From the NCBI GenBank assembly GCA_938038445.1, contig CALHRZ010000010.1:80757-144756 (forward strand): DNA of 64,000 bases, written 5' to 3'. The DNA comes from an uncultured bacterium. GTDB lineage: Bacteria; Verrucomicrobiota; Kiritimatiellia; CAIKKV01. Below are positions 36,466-45,895 of this stretch, in pieces. Position 1 is the first letter of the stretch; the number at the start of each line of letters is the position of its first letter. The position numbers were made by a program, and so were the translations under genes. Under the pieces are notes generated by a model. It was not told the DNA's origin. It made no database searches and saw only the letters and a program-made list of their open reading frames with translations.

Positions 36466-37086
36466 ATGAGACGATTACTCAAATCGTTCGTGAAAACAGC
36501 GACGCCGGCCTTAGGACTGCTTGTTGCTTGCGGTATTCACGCGCAAACAACCACTCGTTGGGCAGGGAGTGTCAGCACGAATTGGTTCACAGCCGGAAAC
36601 TGGGATAACGGCGTACCGGACGAGGGCTATGCGGTAATCATTCCGAATACGACGACCAAACCGACCATGCCGGCGGGACGGTATCCAGCCTCCGGCCGGT
36701 TTGATTCCTTTGAAGTGCAAAGTGGCGCCATCGTAAAATGCACGGGCGACCCTTCGGTGGTCAACGAAGATTCGGGAGGAACGGAAAGCAGCCCTTATGG
36801 AACCGGGAGGTTGGACCGACAGGTTGCCTCATGGGGGCGCGTTTTGGCTTGGACCGATCGCGCGATGGAGGTCAGCGGTCTGGACAGCACCAACACAGCG
36901 AATTACACTCTGACCGGTCTGTCGCCGAACCAAAAGGTGACGGTGACGGTGAACGGTGAGGTCCAGGACGAATTGACGACCGGCGACGAAAATGGGACAC
37001 TAGCCATCCGCGGTGTTCCCCTCAGCCCGCAGACGACGGTTTCCGTCACATTGGTCGGGCGGGGGACTGTATGGGTTGTCCGGTGA
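36466..37086 (+). CDS. Small secreted protein of the W/NW and GT-x-x-x-VR tail family
   Basis: GGAG lies eight bases before ATG 36466; a GTG at 36445 overlapping the previous stop is less likely. The 206-residue product has a signal peptide (FVKTATPALGLLVACGIHAQ) followed by TRWAGSVSTNWFTAGNWDNG and VPDEGYAVIIPNTTTKP, the shared N-terminal module. The C-terminal 60 residues read like a small beta-sandwich (YTLTGLSPNQKVTVTVNGEV), ending TLVGRGTVWVVR. It is the shortest intact family member, so it defines what the conserved ends can look like without the long repeat region. 190 bases separate it from GH38. Confidence 0.75.
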   Translation: MRRLLKSFVKTATPALGLLVACGIHAQTTTRWAGSVSTNWFTAGNWDNGVPDEGYAVIIPNTTTKPTMPAGRYPASGRFDSFEVQSGAIVKCTGDPSVVNEDSGGTESSPYGTGRLDRQVASWGRVLAWTDRAMEVSGLDSTNTANYTLTGLSPNQKVTVTVNGEVQDELTTGDENGTLAIRGVPLSPQTTVSVTLVGRGTVWVVR

Positions 37087-37276
37087 ATCCCGCCACGGAA
37101 CCGTTTGCGAACCCGATCCTGCTTCGGACTTGTTTCCATTCGGCGGGTGTCCGCCCCGGGTGGGATCGAGAAACGAACCCATCGGTTCTCCGCATGCGGT
37201 CCGCCGATTGTTTCGTTTTGCGGTTGATAACTTGCAACGGGCAACGTTTTTGAGCCGGAACGAAGAAGCAATAGGC

Positions 37277-39985
37277 ATGAAAAAGGTCTTTTACATCTGC
37301 GGGACGCACTGGGATCGGGAATGGTATGAGCCATTCCAGGAGTACCGGTTTTGGCTGGTTCAAACCTTGGACACTTTGCTCGACCGGATGAATGCGGACG
37401 CACGGCTGGCCGTCTATCATTTGGATTGCCAGGCCGTATTGCTGGAGGACTATCTCGAAATCCGCCCCGAACGGGCGTCCACGTTACGCGAATTTCTCCA
37501 CCAAGGCCGGCTTGTGGCAGGTCCATGGTATGCAATGCCTGATTTGTGGCTTGTCTCGGGAGAAGCGTTGATTCGGAATCTGTCCCGTGGAATCCGGGTG
37601 GTGCGGGAACTGGGTGGCCACCCGGCGCCCATCGGCTATGCCCCTGACCTTTTTGGGCACATCGCCGCCATGCCGATGATTTATCGAGGTTTCGGCTTTA
37701 TCGGGGCGGTCGTCTGGCGTGGATTGAACGACGACCAGGTTCAGTCCCAGTTTCTGTGGGAGGGAGCGGATGGGTCTCAAATTCCGACCCATAAACTGCC
37801 CGACAACGCGGGATATCCCTGGTTCGCTCACAGGGTCCGATGGCCATGGGCGAATGCCCAGTACGATCCGAATGTGTTGATTGAAAAGGCCCGTTGCGTT
37901 TTGAGGGAGGAGGAAAAGCGCAGCGCGGTTCCGCTTTTTTATCTCAGCGACACCGGGGATCATCAGGATCTTCCCGAGCGCATTCCGGAAATGCTCGACA
38001 CGTTGCGCGCGGCATTTCCCGACGCTGAGATCGCGATGGAAGCGCTTCCCCGCTATTTTGAGGCATTGGCCACGTATCAAGGATCTTTAAAGCGGTTTGC
38101 GGGCGAACTTCGCTTTCCTTCCCGTCAGACTGGAACCCCTTGGCATGCGCTGATTCCTCATTGTCTTTCGTCCCGATATCCCCTGAAGCTGGCGAACGAT
38201 CGGTGCCAGAATCTTTTGACGTTATGGGCTGAACCGATGGCGGCTCTTTCACTCATGGCGGGCCGGCCGATTCCCTCTGGTTTCCTTGACCAGGCTTGGA
38301 AGTCCTTGTTGCAGAATCAACCACATGACTCGATCTGCGGCTGTTCGGTGGATGCCACGCATGAGGATATGCCGTATCGGTTCAACCAGGCGGCGCGATT
38401 GGGGGAGGCTGTATGTCGGCAAGGAATGGCCCATCTCTCAACCCCGACCGCGTCCCCGGGGGCCGTCCGTAATCTCGTGGTTTGGAATTCGCTACCCTGG
38501 GAGCGTTCGGGAGTGGTGGAACTCGAACTGTTGTTCCCGCCGGATTATCCCGCCAAAGCCATGCGCAGCGGGCACGGCTTTCCCGTGCTCAACCAGTTTG
38601 AACTCCGAGATGCCGAAGGGCGCGCATTGCCGTATCAGATCCTCGAGGTTCTCCCTTCCCGCACCGTTAAACAGCCCGATGATCAGGGCCGGATCCGAAG
38701 GGTGGATGGCAAACAAGATGTTTACCGCGTGGCTGTTTGGATGGATCTTCCGGCCTGTGGGTGCACGGGAATTACGGTGTCTCCGTTGGAGGGAGTGGGA
38801 CGCATCCGTCGCGTGGCGGGATCCCTTCGCACCGCTCCCTTGACGGCCACGAATGAATTCCTCTCCCTGACTGTTTTGCCTGACGGAACCGTTTCCCTCG
38901 AACACCGGCAGAGCGGGCGGGTCTTTCGCGATCTTTTCCACTATGAGGATAGCGGGGATGCAGGCGACGGCTGGAATTATGTGCCTCCGGTTCGGAACTG
39001 GATCGCAATCACGCCTGGACAGATCGTCTCGACGGGAGTCGTAGAGGAGGGTCCTCTCCAGGTCACGTTTCGCATCGAGCGGATCTTGAGGATTCCGTTG
39101 GCGCTCGAGCCGGCGCACCGAGAAACCCGGCATTCTGCAGTGGCTGAAATGAGCCTATGCGACGATCTTACGCTCAGGAAAGGAGATCCCTCACTGCAGG
39201 TTCGGACAGTGGTGGAAAATACGGCCCGCGATCACCGGCTTCGGGTATTGTTTCCATCGGATATCCGGGCGGATGTGTATGAGTCTGATCAGCCGTTCGG
39301 CTGGGTGACGCGGCCTGTGGCGACCGATCCGCGTTCTTCGGAATACAAAGAGCCTGACCCCGAGGAACGTCCTCACCACACGGTTTTTGCCATTGCCGAC
39401 ACCAGCGGTGGGCTGGCCGTGATTTGTCCCGAGGGGCTGCACGAGCATGGCGTTGCGGAGGATGCCCGCCGAACGTTGGCATTGACTCTGTTTCGGGCGG
39501 TGCACCGGACGCCGACTACCGATGGGGAGCTGGGCGCACAGGTACTAGGGCGAATGGAATTTCGGTATTGGCTGCGCCCATTCGCGGGGCCATTGCCTCG
39601 CGCGCTTCTGCTCCGGGAGGTCGTAACCCATCAGGCGGGGATTCGCACTCATTTAACCTCCCGTCCGATGGAGCGGAAGCCCTTTTTCCGCCTGGAGAGG
39701 TGCGAGGGGGTTTTGCTAACGGCATTCAAACCAGCCGAGGACAATCGGGGGGTTGTTGTTCGGCTGTGGAATACCGAGTCCCAGGAACGAAGCGCGATCC
39801 TTCGGTTCGCGCGTGGACCGGAGGACGCAATGCGGTGCGACTTGAACGAGGTCCCGCAGCAGTCCTTGCCTGTTAATGCCGAGGGGGTCACGGTGACTGT
39901 CGGCGCACGGTCTTTGGCTACGATCAAACTTCATTTTCCCTCAGAATCGAAATTAAACCCGGAGATGGAACCATGGCAGAGTTAA
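37277..39985 (+). CDS. GH38 alpha-mannosidase
   Basis: A 902-residue enzyme predicted to release alpha-linked mannose. The start is the ATG at 37277, since the GH38 motif begins at once: YICGTHWDREWYEPF with His11 and Asp13 as zinc ligands, then WYAMPDLWLVSGEALIRNL and IGYAPDLFGHIAAMP with Asp124 as expected nucleophile. LQNQPHDSICGCSVDATHED (a further zinc-ligand region) follows, then the beta-sandwich C-terminal domain. No signal peptide, so cytoplasmic. The frame is open upstream but there is no sensible start there. It overlaps the next gene by 13 bases and starts the run of catabolic genes that ends at 53347. Confidence 0.94.
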   Translation: MKKVFYICGTHWDREWYEPFQEYRFWLVQTLDTLLDRMNADARLAVYHLDCQAVLLEDYLEIRPERASTLREFLHQGRLVAGPWYAMPDLWLVSGEALIRNLSRGIRVVRELGGHPAPIGYAPDLFGHIAAMPMIYRGFGFIGAVVWRGLNDDQVQSQFLWEGADGSQIPTHKLPDNAGYPWFAHRVRWPWANAQYDPNVLIEKARCVLREEEKRSAVPLFYLSDTGDHQDLPERIPEMLDTLRAAFPDAEIAMEALPRYFEALATYQGSLKRFAGELRFPSRQTGTPWHALIPHCLSSRYPLKLANDRCQNLLTLWAEPMAALSLMAGRPIPSGFLDQAWKSLLQNQPHDSICGCSVDATHEDMPYRFNQAARLGEAVCRQGMAHLSTPTASPGAVRNLVVWNSLPWERSGVVELELLFPPDYPAKAMRSGHGFPVLNQFELRDAEGRALPYQILEVLPSRTVKQPDDQGRIRRVDGKQDVYRVAVWMDLPACGCTGITVSPLEGVGRIRRVAGSLRTAPLTATNEFLSLTVLPDGTVSLEHRQSGRVFRDLFHYEDSGDAGDGWNYVPPVRNWIAITPGQIVSTGVVEEGPLQVTFRIERILRIPLALEPAHRETRHSAVAEMSLCDDLTLRKGDPSLQVRTVVENTARDHRLRVLFPSDIRADVYESDQPFGWVTRPVATDPRSSEYKEPDPEERPHHTVFAIADTSGGLAVICPEGLHEHGVAEDARRTLALTLFRAVHRTPTTDGELGAQVLGRMEFRYWLRPFAGPLPRALLLREVVTHQAGIRTHLTSRPMERKPFFRLERCEGVLLTAFKPAEDNRGVVVRLWNTESQERSAILRFARGPEDAMRCDLNEVPQQSLPVNAEGVTVTVGARSLATIKLHFPSESKLNPEMEPWQS

Positions 39986-41094
39986 TAGAACCGGTCGAAA
40001 GTGTTTTGACGGACTGTCGAGAGTATTGGGATGGGGTACGGACAGGGCCGATCGTAACATTTATCACTGCGCCGACCTATCGGCAAATGGGCGACGGCGT
40101 AACGCTCGATCTTGACGCAATGGCGGGAGCGGCAGCCGAGTGTTTGCGTACGGACCTTCATGCCCGCGATCCGTACGTGCCGCCTGCGGTATGTGCCGAC
40201 TTCGGTACCATCAGCACGGCACGGCTCTATGGGGGGCGCATCCTGCCGGCCCGCGAGGGGGGCAAGGTGCACATTGAGCCCGCGATTCGGAATCTCGGTG
40301 ATCTGGAACGGCTCACCCCATGCCCCTTCGAAGAGTCCGATTTTCAACACGCCATCACGCTTTGGCGACGTGTATGCGACCGGGTGGGAACGGACCGCAT
40401 CTTTCTCCGGACGCCGGATTTTCAGGGGCCTCTCAATACCCTGGCGCTGGTGATGGATCAGGAAACGATGCTGGCCGGTTTTTACGATGCGCCCGAGCTT
40501 CTGCGGCATGCGCTCTTTTCGATTACAGCGACGTTGATCGAGTATCATCAGCGACTGCGAGCCGAACTGGGAGGAGGACGGGTTATCGGCAACATCTGGC
40601 CCTACACGACCTTGCCGGAGGATTTAGGGGCTTCTTTGACGGAAGACCTCTGGCCGCTGCTGGGGGCTGATCTTTACGCGGAGTTTGGAATACCCTGCCT
40701 GCGGAAGATCGCGGAGGCGTTTGGGGGTGTTCAAATCCACTGTTGTGGACGCTATGCCCATCATTTACCGGCACTGAAGGAATCCGGCATCCGGATTCGG
40801 GGACTCGAGTTCCATCATCCTTTTACGACATTTGCGGAACTCTACCGGATCTTCGGCGATGATATTGTTTACATTCCGTATCTTTTTGGCGAGTGCAAAG
40901 ATTATCCGGATTATCCAGCCTTTGCCGAGTCTTTATTGCGGCAGGGGGGCTTGCGGACCCGTTTTTGGTTTGCCATGGCCGAGGGTTGGTGCGAGGAAGC
41001 GGCCCTTCGGCGATTGGTGGAGATTGACGAAGGGCCCCTTCGCCGGGACTCGTCGGACGAAAGAGACGAAACAACGAAAGGGATATCATGTTAA
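39973..41094 (+). CDS. UroD-fold protein, methylcobamide methyltransferase-like
   Basis: The 373-residue sequence has the uroporphyrinogen-decarboxylase family fold (LFSITATLIEYHQRLRAELG; FGGVQIHCCGRYAHHLPALK; IRGLEFHHPF). True haem-pathway UroD residues are not evident. Instead His256-x-Cys258 plus Cys340 (EGWCEEAALRR), 82 residues later, fit the zinc site of MtaA/MtbA-type methylcobamide:thiol methyltransferases. In known proteins that site activates a thiol for methyl transfer. Its role in a glycan locus is unclear; demethylation of a methylated sugar is one speculative option. It overlaps GH38 by 13 bases and the oxidoreductase by 7. Confidence 0.75.
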   Translation: MAELIEPVESVLTDCREYWDGVRTGPIVTFITAPTYRQMGDGVTLDLDAMAGAAAECLRTDLHARDPYVPPAVCADFGTISTARLYGGRILPAREGGKVHIEPAIRNLGDLERLTPCPFEESDFQHAITLWRRVCDRVGTDRIFLRTPDFQGPLNTLALVMDQETMLAGFYDAPELLRHALFSITATLIEYHQRLRAELGGGRVIGNIWPYTTLPEDLGASLTEDLWPLLGADLYAEFGIPCLRKIAEAFGGVQIHCCGRYAHHLPALKESGIRIRGLEFHHPFTTFAELYRIFGDDIVYIPYLFGECKDYPDYPAFAESLLRQGGLRTRFWFAMAEGWCEEAALRRLVEIDEGPLRRDSSDERDETTKGISC

Positions 41095-42170
41095 GGGTTG
41101 GGCATATCGGATGGTTAGCCGCGGAAGAAGGGCCGGGTTATAAAACCGTGGCGTGGTGCGACATCAACGCGCAAAAACTTCAAGCAAATGCGCTGCATCA
41201 CCCGGGAATTGAAACCTATACGGATTACAGAGACATGCTTTCGAAAGCGAAGCTCGATGTGGTGATGATCGCTTCTCCGAACGCTTGTCATGCCGAACAG
41301 GCGACGGCGTTTCTCAATGCCGGGGTTCATGTGTTTTTGGAAAAACCGATGGGGATATCCGTGACGGAATGCGACCGAATTCTGGCTTCCTGGCGACGGA
41401 GTGGCCGCAATCTCGGGATTGACTTCGAAGTGCGCATTTCCCCTTTCGCCCGGAGAGTCCAAACGCTGATCGGCAGTGGGGAGTATGGGGAACTCCGTCG
41501 CGTGGAATATCTTCATCAGCAGGGGGCCTGGCTTGCGGAAGGCAACGGCCTTTGGCGCATCCGGCCGGAAACCAGCGGAGGGCTCCATCCCGAGTGTCCC
41601 ATTCATTACATCGACGTTTTCCGTCTGTTTGCGGGCGAGGTGCGGGCAGTTCAGAGCATCGCGGGTCCGAACGTGTTGCCCCACTATGGAATTCCCGACA
41701 ACGTCTGTTCTCATTTCTTTTTTGAGAACGGCGTTTTGGCTACGATGTTGAATACTCATACGCACAGCGCGGTGCCCCGCGATAGCCGCCAGTGGCAAAA
41801 CACGGCGGCGTTTATGCATTCTTTGGGACATGATATGTGCATGATCTTTACCCTCACGAAGGGATCGATTGCGGTCGATTTTCTCACGCCGTCCATTCAG
41901 GTGCATCGGTTTGAGGAGTGGCCCCGGGGCTCGGGGGGTGTCCGCGTGATTCAGGAGCGCGTGGAAGACTATTCATCGCTTGGCTTGATGGGTTTTTTTC
42001 ACGATTGCTCGCTGATGCGGCAGGAATTTCTTCGGCGCTGTGTGGAAGGGCTTCCGCCCATTCAGGATCCTGTGGATGCGTGGCGAACGCATCGGGTAAC
42101 CTTTGCGGCCGAACAATCCGTTCGCGAGGGCGGCAGACGAATTACGGTAGATTATTCGATGCCGGCATGA
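41088..42170 (+). CDS. Gfo/Idh/MocA-family oxidoreductase
   Basis: A 360-residue NAD(P)-dependent sugar dehydrogenase-type protein. Evidence: VAWCDINAQKLQ (end of the Rossmann second strand), YRDMLSKAKLDVVMIASPN, HVFLEKPMGISVTEC with the Glu85-Lys86-Pro87 motif, and GGLHPECPIHYIDVFRLF with the catalytic-type His/Asp in the C-terminal domain. The N-terminus is unusual: VGHIGWLAAEEGPGYKTVAW lacks the G-x-G-x-x-G dinucleotide loop and is about ten residues shorter than usual. SD AAAGGGAT supports ATG 41088. Substrate unknown; in this setting it may oxidise or epimerise a released monosaccharide. Confidence 0.85.
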   Translation: MLRVGHIGWLAAEEGPGYKTVAWCDINAQKLQANALHHPGIETYTDYRDMLSKAKLDVVMIASPNACHAEQATAFLNAGVHVFLEKPMGISVTECDRILASWRRSGRNLGIDFEVRISPFARRVQTLIGSGEYGELRRVEYLHQQGAWLAEGNGLWRIRPETSGGLHPECPIHYIDVFRLFAGEVRAVQSIAGPNVLPHYGIPDNVCSHFFFENGVLATMLNTHTHSAVPRDSRQWQNTAAFMHSLGHDMCMIFTLTKGSIAVDFLTPSIQVHRFEEWPRGSGGVRVIQERVEDYSSLGLMGFFHDCSLMRQEFLRRCVEGLPPIQDPVDAWRTHRVTFAAEQSVREGGRRITVDYSMPA

Positions 42171-42274
42171 AACGAGGGTCGGGTCACAGGTCTCACGGCG
42201 AGTGAACTTCTAAGCGAAAGCCGCGAACGAAACAGGGAGATGGAATTGATTGGACAAAGGGGATTTGTCGAAGT

Positions 42275-43597
42275 ATGAAAAACGATGCAAGTTCGAGTCA
42301 AGGAATACCCATGGTCGAGTATGTTCCGCGATGGCAATATGAGCAACAGACGGCCGCGACGCGGCCGGAGCGAATGCGCTGGTGGCGGGAGTCCCGCTTT
42401 GGCATGTTTATTCATTTCGGCCTTTATGCGTTGCTCGGACGCCAGGAATGGGCGATGGCCACCGAATGCATTCCCCGCGAGGAATATGAAAAACTTGCGA
42501 ATCGTTTCCATCCGAAACCCGGCGCACCGCGCGAATGGGCTCGGCTCGCAAAGCAGGCGGGAATGAAATACATGGTGCTGACGACCAAGCATCACGAAGG
42601 CTATTGCCTGTGGAATACGAATCAAACCGATTACAATAGCGTGAAGACCGGCCCCCGACGCGATATCGTTGCTGAATATGTCGACGCCTGCCGTGCCGAA
42701 GGGCTTTCGGTGGGTTTTTATTATTCTCTGATGGATTGGCATCACCCCGATGGAGGGCGATGCCATTATGATCCTGCGGCCCGTCGGCGGTTTATCGAAT
42801 TCACCCACGGCTGCGTTCGGGAATTGATGACCCAATATGGACGTATCGACATTCTGTGGTATGACGTCAAGCGTCCCCTCGACAATGCCGAGGGTTGGGA
42901 ATCGGATGCCATGAACCAGATGGTGCGCACTCTTCAACCCCACATCCTGATCAACAATCGCTCGGCGCTTCCGGAAGACTTTGCAACGCCGGAAGGGGAA
43001 GTCAAGCCACAGCCGGGCGATCGCGGGCGCGGATGGGAGGCCTGTATGACCTTCAATGGTTCTTCATGGGGTTATTTGATCGGTGGCGAAGCGGACGCAT
43101 GGCGACCGCGGGACATTGTCAAAATGCTCGGGAAAGCCGGGGCCCGAGGCGGAAATCTGCTTCTGAACATCGGGCCGCTACCCGACGGCAGCGTTCCACC
43201 GGATGCGGTGCAGCCCTTGAAAACCGTTGGGCGGTGGTTGGAGCGCCATGGAGAGGCGGTGTATGGTCTAGTCGAGGAAAGCGGTGGCGGTTTTCCAACG
43301 TTTTGCGGAAAGACGACTCGCAAAGCGAACGTCGTGTATTTCTGGCGGACGGTTTGGTGTGGGACGGAGCAGGGGCTTGGCGGATACGAAACCCCACTCA
43401 AATCGGTCACCTGTCTAACGAACGGCCAACCCGTCCGTTTTGTTCAGGAGGGGTATCGGATCCGGCTTCTGGACCTTCCGCAACAATGTCCCGACCCGGA
43501 CTGCGGGGTGGCCATTTTTCGCCTTGAATTCGAGCGGGAACCTGTTTTCAAGTGGCTGCCGACTACACCTGCTATTGTGGCGGGCTGGACGCCGTAA
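42275..43597 (+). CDS. GH29 alpha-L-fucosidase
   Basis: A 440-residue enzyme expected to release terminal alpha-L-fucose with retention. GH29 hallmarks: ESRFGMFIHFGLYALLGRQE, PREWARLAKQAGMKYMVLTT followed by KHHEGYCLWNT, RAEGLSVGFYYSLMDWHHP, and YGRIDILWYDVKR, in which Asp197 is the likely nucleophile. GGNLLLNIGPLPDGSVPPDA marks the barrel end. No signal peptide. AGGGGA lies about 10 bases before the ATG. The stop overlaps a possible sulfatase start as TAATG. Together with six sulfatases it points to a sulfated, fucosylated glycan. Confidence 0.94.
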   Translation: MKNDASSSQGIPMVEYVPRWQYEQQTAATRPERMRWWRESRFGMFIHFGLYALLGRQEWAMATECIPREEYEKLANRFHPKPGAPREWARLAKQAGMKYMVLTTKHHEGYCLWNTNQTDYNSVKTGPRRDIVAEYVDACRAEGLSVGFYYSLMDWHHPDGGRCHYDPAARRRFIEFTHGCVRELMTQYGRIDILWYDVKRPLDNAEGWESDAMNQMVRTLQPHILINNRSALPEDFATPEGEVKPQPGDRGRGWEACMTFNGSSWGYLIGGEADAWRPRDIVKMLGKAGARGGNLLLNIGPLPDGSVPPDAVQPLKTVGRWLERHGEAVYGLVEESGGGFPTFCGKTTRKANVVYFWRTVWCGTEQGLGGYETPLKSVTCLTNGQPVRFVQEGYRIRLLDLPQQCPDPDCGVAIFRLEFEREPVFKWLPTTPAIVAGWTP

Positions 43598-45168
43598 TGC
43601 AAGGCCAAACCATGGCGGGAAATCGGCGGCCCAACATCCTGTTTGTTCTATCCGATCAGCACAACGCCAAAGTGCTGGGTCATTGCGGGCACCCGCATGT
43701 CCAAACGCCCCATCTCGATCGGATGGCGGGGGAAGGGGTTCGTTTTGAGAATGCGATTACCCAGAACCCTATATGCACGCCGAGCCGGATTTCGTTTCTA
43801 TCCGGCCAGTATTGCCATAATCACGGGTATTACGGCCTCGGAGGGCCCCATCCGGGCGGTTTACCTTCCGTGCTGGGCCATTTTCGCCGGGCCGGCTATC
43901 GGACCGCAGCGATCGGCAAAATTCATTGTCCCGAGTATTGGATTGAGGATGACACGGAGTACTTCCATGACACGTGCGGGACGAGCGTGGGAGGACGATC
44001 CAAAGCATACGAGCAGTTTCTCCACGCCTGTGGGAAACTCGCGTTGGAGGATCACATTCTCCTTCCGGAATTCGGCTCTCGGGGCCATCAGAGCATGGAA
44101 GGGCGTCCTTCTCCTCTGACGTTCGACGAATCGCAGGAAGGCTGGATTGCCGCGCAAGCGATTGCGTTTATGAGGGAATGCGCCGTACAACAGGTGCCCT
44201 TCTTTGTCCATGCGAGCCTTCCGCGTCCTCATCAGTGCACGTCTCCCAGCGAACCGTTCTGGTCCTTGTATGAAGGCCGATTGCTGACCCTTCCGCCCAA
44301 TGCCGATTATGATTTACGGGCGGCACGGAAGGCGCCCCATTTGATCCAAGCGGCGGATCATTGGCGGAGAGGGGAGTGGGCATTATTCGAGCCCCGGACC
44401 TTCGAGGCTGCGCGGATTCGAAAGTGGCGTGGCTACCTGGGCGCGGTGAGCCAGGTGGATTATGCCGTCGGCCAAATGCTGGACTTTCTTCGGGAGAGCG
44501 GTTTAGCCGCGGACACCATCGTCGTGTATTCCTCGGACCATGGGGACTATGCCTGTGAACATGGCATCATGGAAAAGGCGCCGGGCATTTGCCATGATGC
44601 GATTACCCGCGTTCCGATGATTTGGTGGGCGCCGGGACGACTTCCAAGCGGTCGAGTCGTTTCCGGACTCGTCGAGGCAGTGGATATCGCACCCACGTTG
44701 TGCGCCCTCGCAGGGCTGCCTGCTATGGCGACGGCGGACGGCCAGGATTTGACGGCGTTATTGATGGGCTGCTCGCAACAGGGAAAGCCCATTGCCGTGA
44801 CGGAGTTTCCCTGGAGCCGCAGTGTTCGGAAAGGGGAGTGGCGGCTGGTGCTCTATTCCAGAGAAATGTTTCCGCACCAATATCCGGAAGGCTTTGGGGA
44901 GTTGTACAACCTGGGCGAGGACCCTTGGGAACGCCGAAATCGGTATTTCGATTCGGAGTCCCGCGCGATCGTGGAGGCGTTGAGGGCGGATTTGTTGGAC
45001 TGGCTGCTGACCACGACACGACCGATCTCCGTGTTAGGGGTCAATTATCAACGGCCTCCCCCGCCTGATCGTGCGACCTGTGTCCGCTATCAGGTCTGGA
45101 CGCTGCCCGATGGAAAAATCGGGCCAACAGAAATTCGGACGTGCGGCATTCACCGGAATTACCTATGA
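43597..45168 (+). CDS. Sulfatase 1 (type I, Cys-dependent)
   Basis: A 523-residue formylglycine sulfatase that hydrolyses a sulfate ester. The maturation motif is CTPSR with Cys60 to be converted to formylglycine. Metal and sulfate-site segments are RPNILFVLSDQHNAKVLGHC, QTPHLDRMAGEGVRFENA, RTAAIGKIHCPEYW, DTIVVYSSDHGDYACEHGIM and KAPGICHDAITRVPMIWWAP. No signal peptide. The start may be ATG 43597 (TAATG with the GH29 stop) or ATG 43612, which has AAGG upstream. The next gene begins 13 bases after its stop. Substrate is not readable. Confidence 0.93.
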   Translation: MQGQTMAGNRRPNILFVLSDQHNAKVLGHCGHPHVQTPHLDRMAGEGVRFENAITQNPICTPSRISFLSGQYCHNHGYYGLGGPHPGGLPSVLGHFRRAGYRTAAIGKIHCPEYWIEDDTEYFHDTCGTSVGGRSKAYEQFLHACGKLALEDHILLPEFGSRGHQSMEGRPSPLTFDESQEGWIAAQAIAFMRECAVQQVPFFVHASLPRPHQCTSPSEPFWSLYEGRLLTLPPNADYDLRAARKAPHLIQAADHWRRGEWALFEPRTFEAARIRKWRGYLGAVSQVDYAVGQMLDFLRESGLAADTIVVYSSDHGDYACEHGIMEKAPGICHDAITRVPMIWWAPGRLPSGRVVSGLVEAVDIAPTLCALAGLPAMATADGQDLTALLMGCSQQGKPIAVTEFPWSRSVRKGEWRLVLYSREMFPHQYPEGFGELYNLGEDPWERRNRYFDSESRAIVEALRADLLDWLLTTTRPISVLGVNYQRPPPPDRATCVRYQVWTLPDGKIGPTEIRTCGIHRNYL

Positions 45169-45181
45169 AAGGCGAAACGTC

Positions 45182-45895
45182 ATGGATGAAACGATCCTCT
45201 ATGAGAATCCGTTGTCTTCCCCCCGCGACGTCGAAGGCTGGCGTATGGAAGGGCCTGGTGTGGTGAGTTTTCCGCGGGGTCGCATGCGGTTGGAGAGTTC
45301 GGCTGATCCCGGACCGGATCATGACCAGGAGTCTAACCAACGGGCCAATCTGGTTTTTTGGTGCCCGGAGGTTTTTCCGGATTCCATCGCGATTACGTGG
45401 GAATTCCGCCCCCTCTATGAGCCCGGGCTCGCCATCCTTTTCTTTGCCGCGGTGGGGAAGGATGGCAAGGATTTGTTCGACCCTTCCTTGGCCCCGAGAT
45501 CGGGACCTTACCAGCAGTATCATCATGGCGACATTGATGCGCTTCATGTTTCGTATTTCCGCCGCCGGTATGCCCACGAGCGCTCTCTCTGCCTATGCAA
45601 TCTACGAAAAAGCTATGGGTTTCATCTCGTTGCAACCGGGGCCGATCCGATTCCCAGCGTCAAGGATGCGGGGGGAAACTACCGGTTGACCGTGCTTAAG
45701 CGAGGTCCGAAAGTATGTTTCCGAATTCAGGGACCGGCATCTCATCATCCGGTCATCGAGGTGTTGAACTGGAGGGATGATGGACACACGTATGGGCCGG
45801 TGTTGGGCGGAGGCCGAATCGGCTTTCGCCAAATGGCTCCGCTGATTGCCGAGTATGCTCATTTGCGGGTTGTGGCGTTGGGGGCCTCCTCATGA
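45182..45895 (+). CDS. DUF1961 (YesU-like) protein
   Basis: A 237-residue protein matching DUF1961, a concanavalin-like beta-sandwich named for B. subtilis YesU of rhamnogalacturonan clusters. Recognisable segments: ILYENPLSSPRDVEGW, LVFWCPEVFPDSIAITWEFR, GLAILFFAAVGKDGKDLFDP, SGPYQQYHHGDIDALHVSYF, NLRKSYGFHLVATGADPIP, YGPVLGGGRIGFRQMAP. The biochemical role of this family is not firmly established; glycan binding or hydrolysis is presumed. No signal peptide. SD AAAGG precedes ATG 45182; the frame is open further upstream but without a good start. The stop overlaps the next ATG as ATGA. Confidence 0.88.
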   Translation: MDETILYENPLSSPRDVEGWRMEGPGVVSFPRGRMRLESSADPGPDHDQESNQRANLVFWCPEVFPDSIAITWEFRPLYEPGLAILFFAAVGKDGKDLFDPSLAPRSGPYQQYHHGDIDALHVSYFRRRYAHERSLCLCNLRKSYGFHLVATGADPIPSVKDAGGNYRLTVLKRGPKVCFRIQGPASHHPVIEVLNWRDDGHTYGPVLGGGRIGFRQMAPLIAEYAHLRVVALGASS

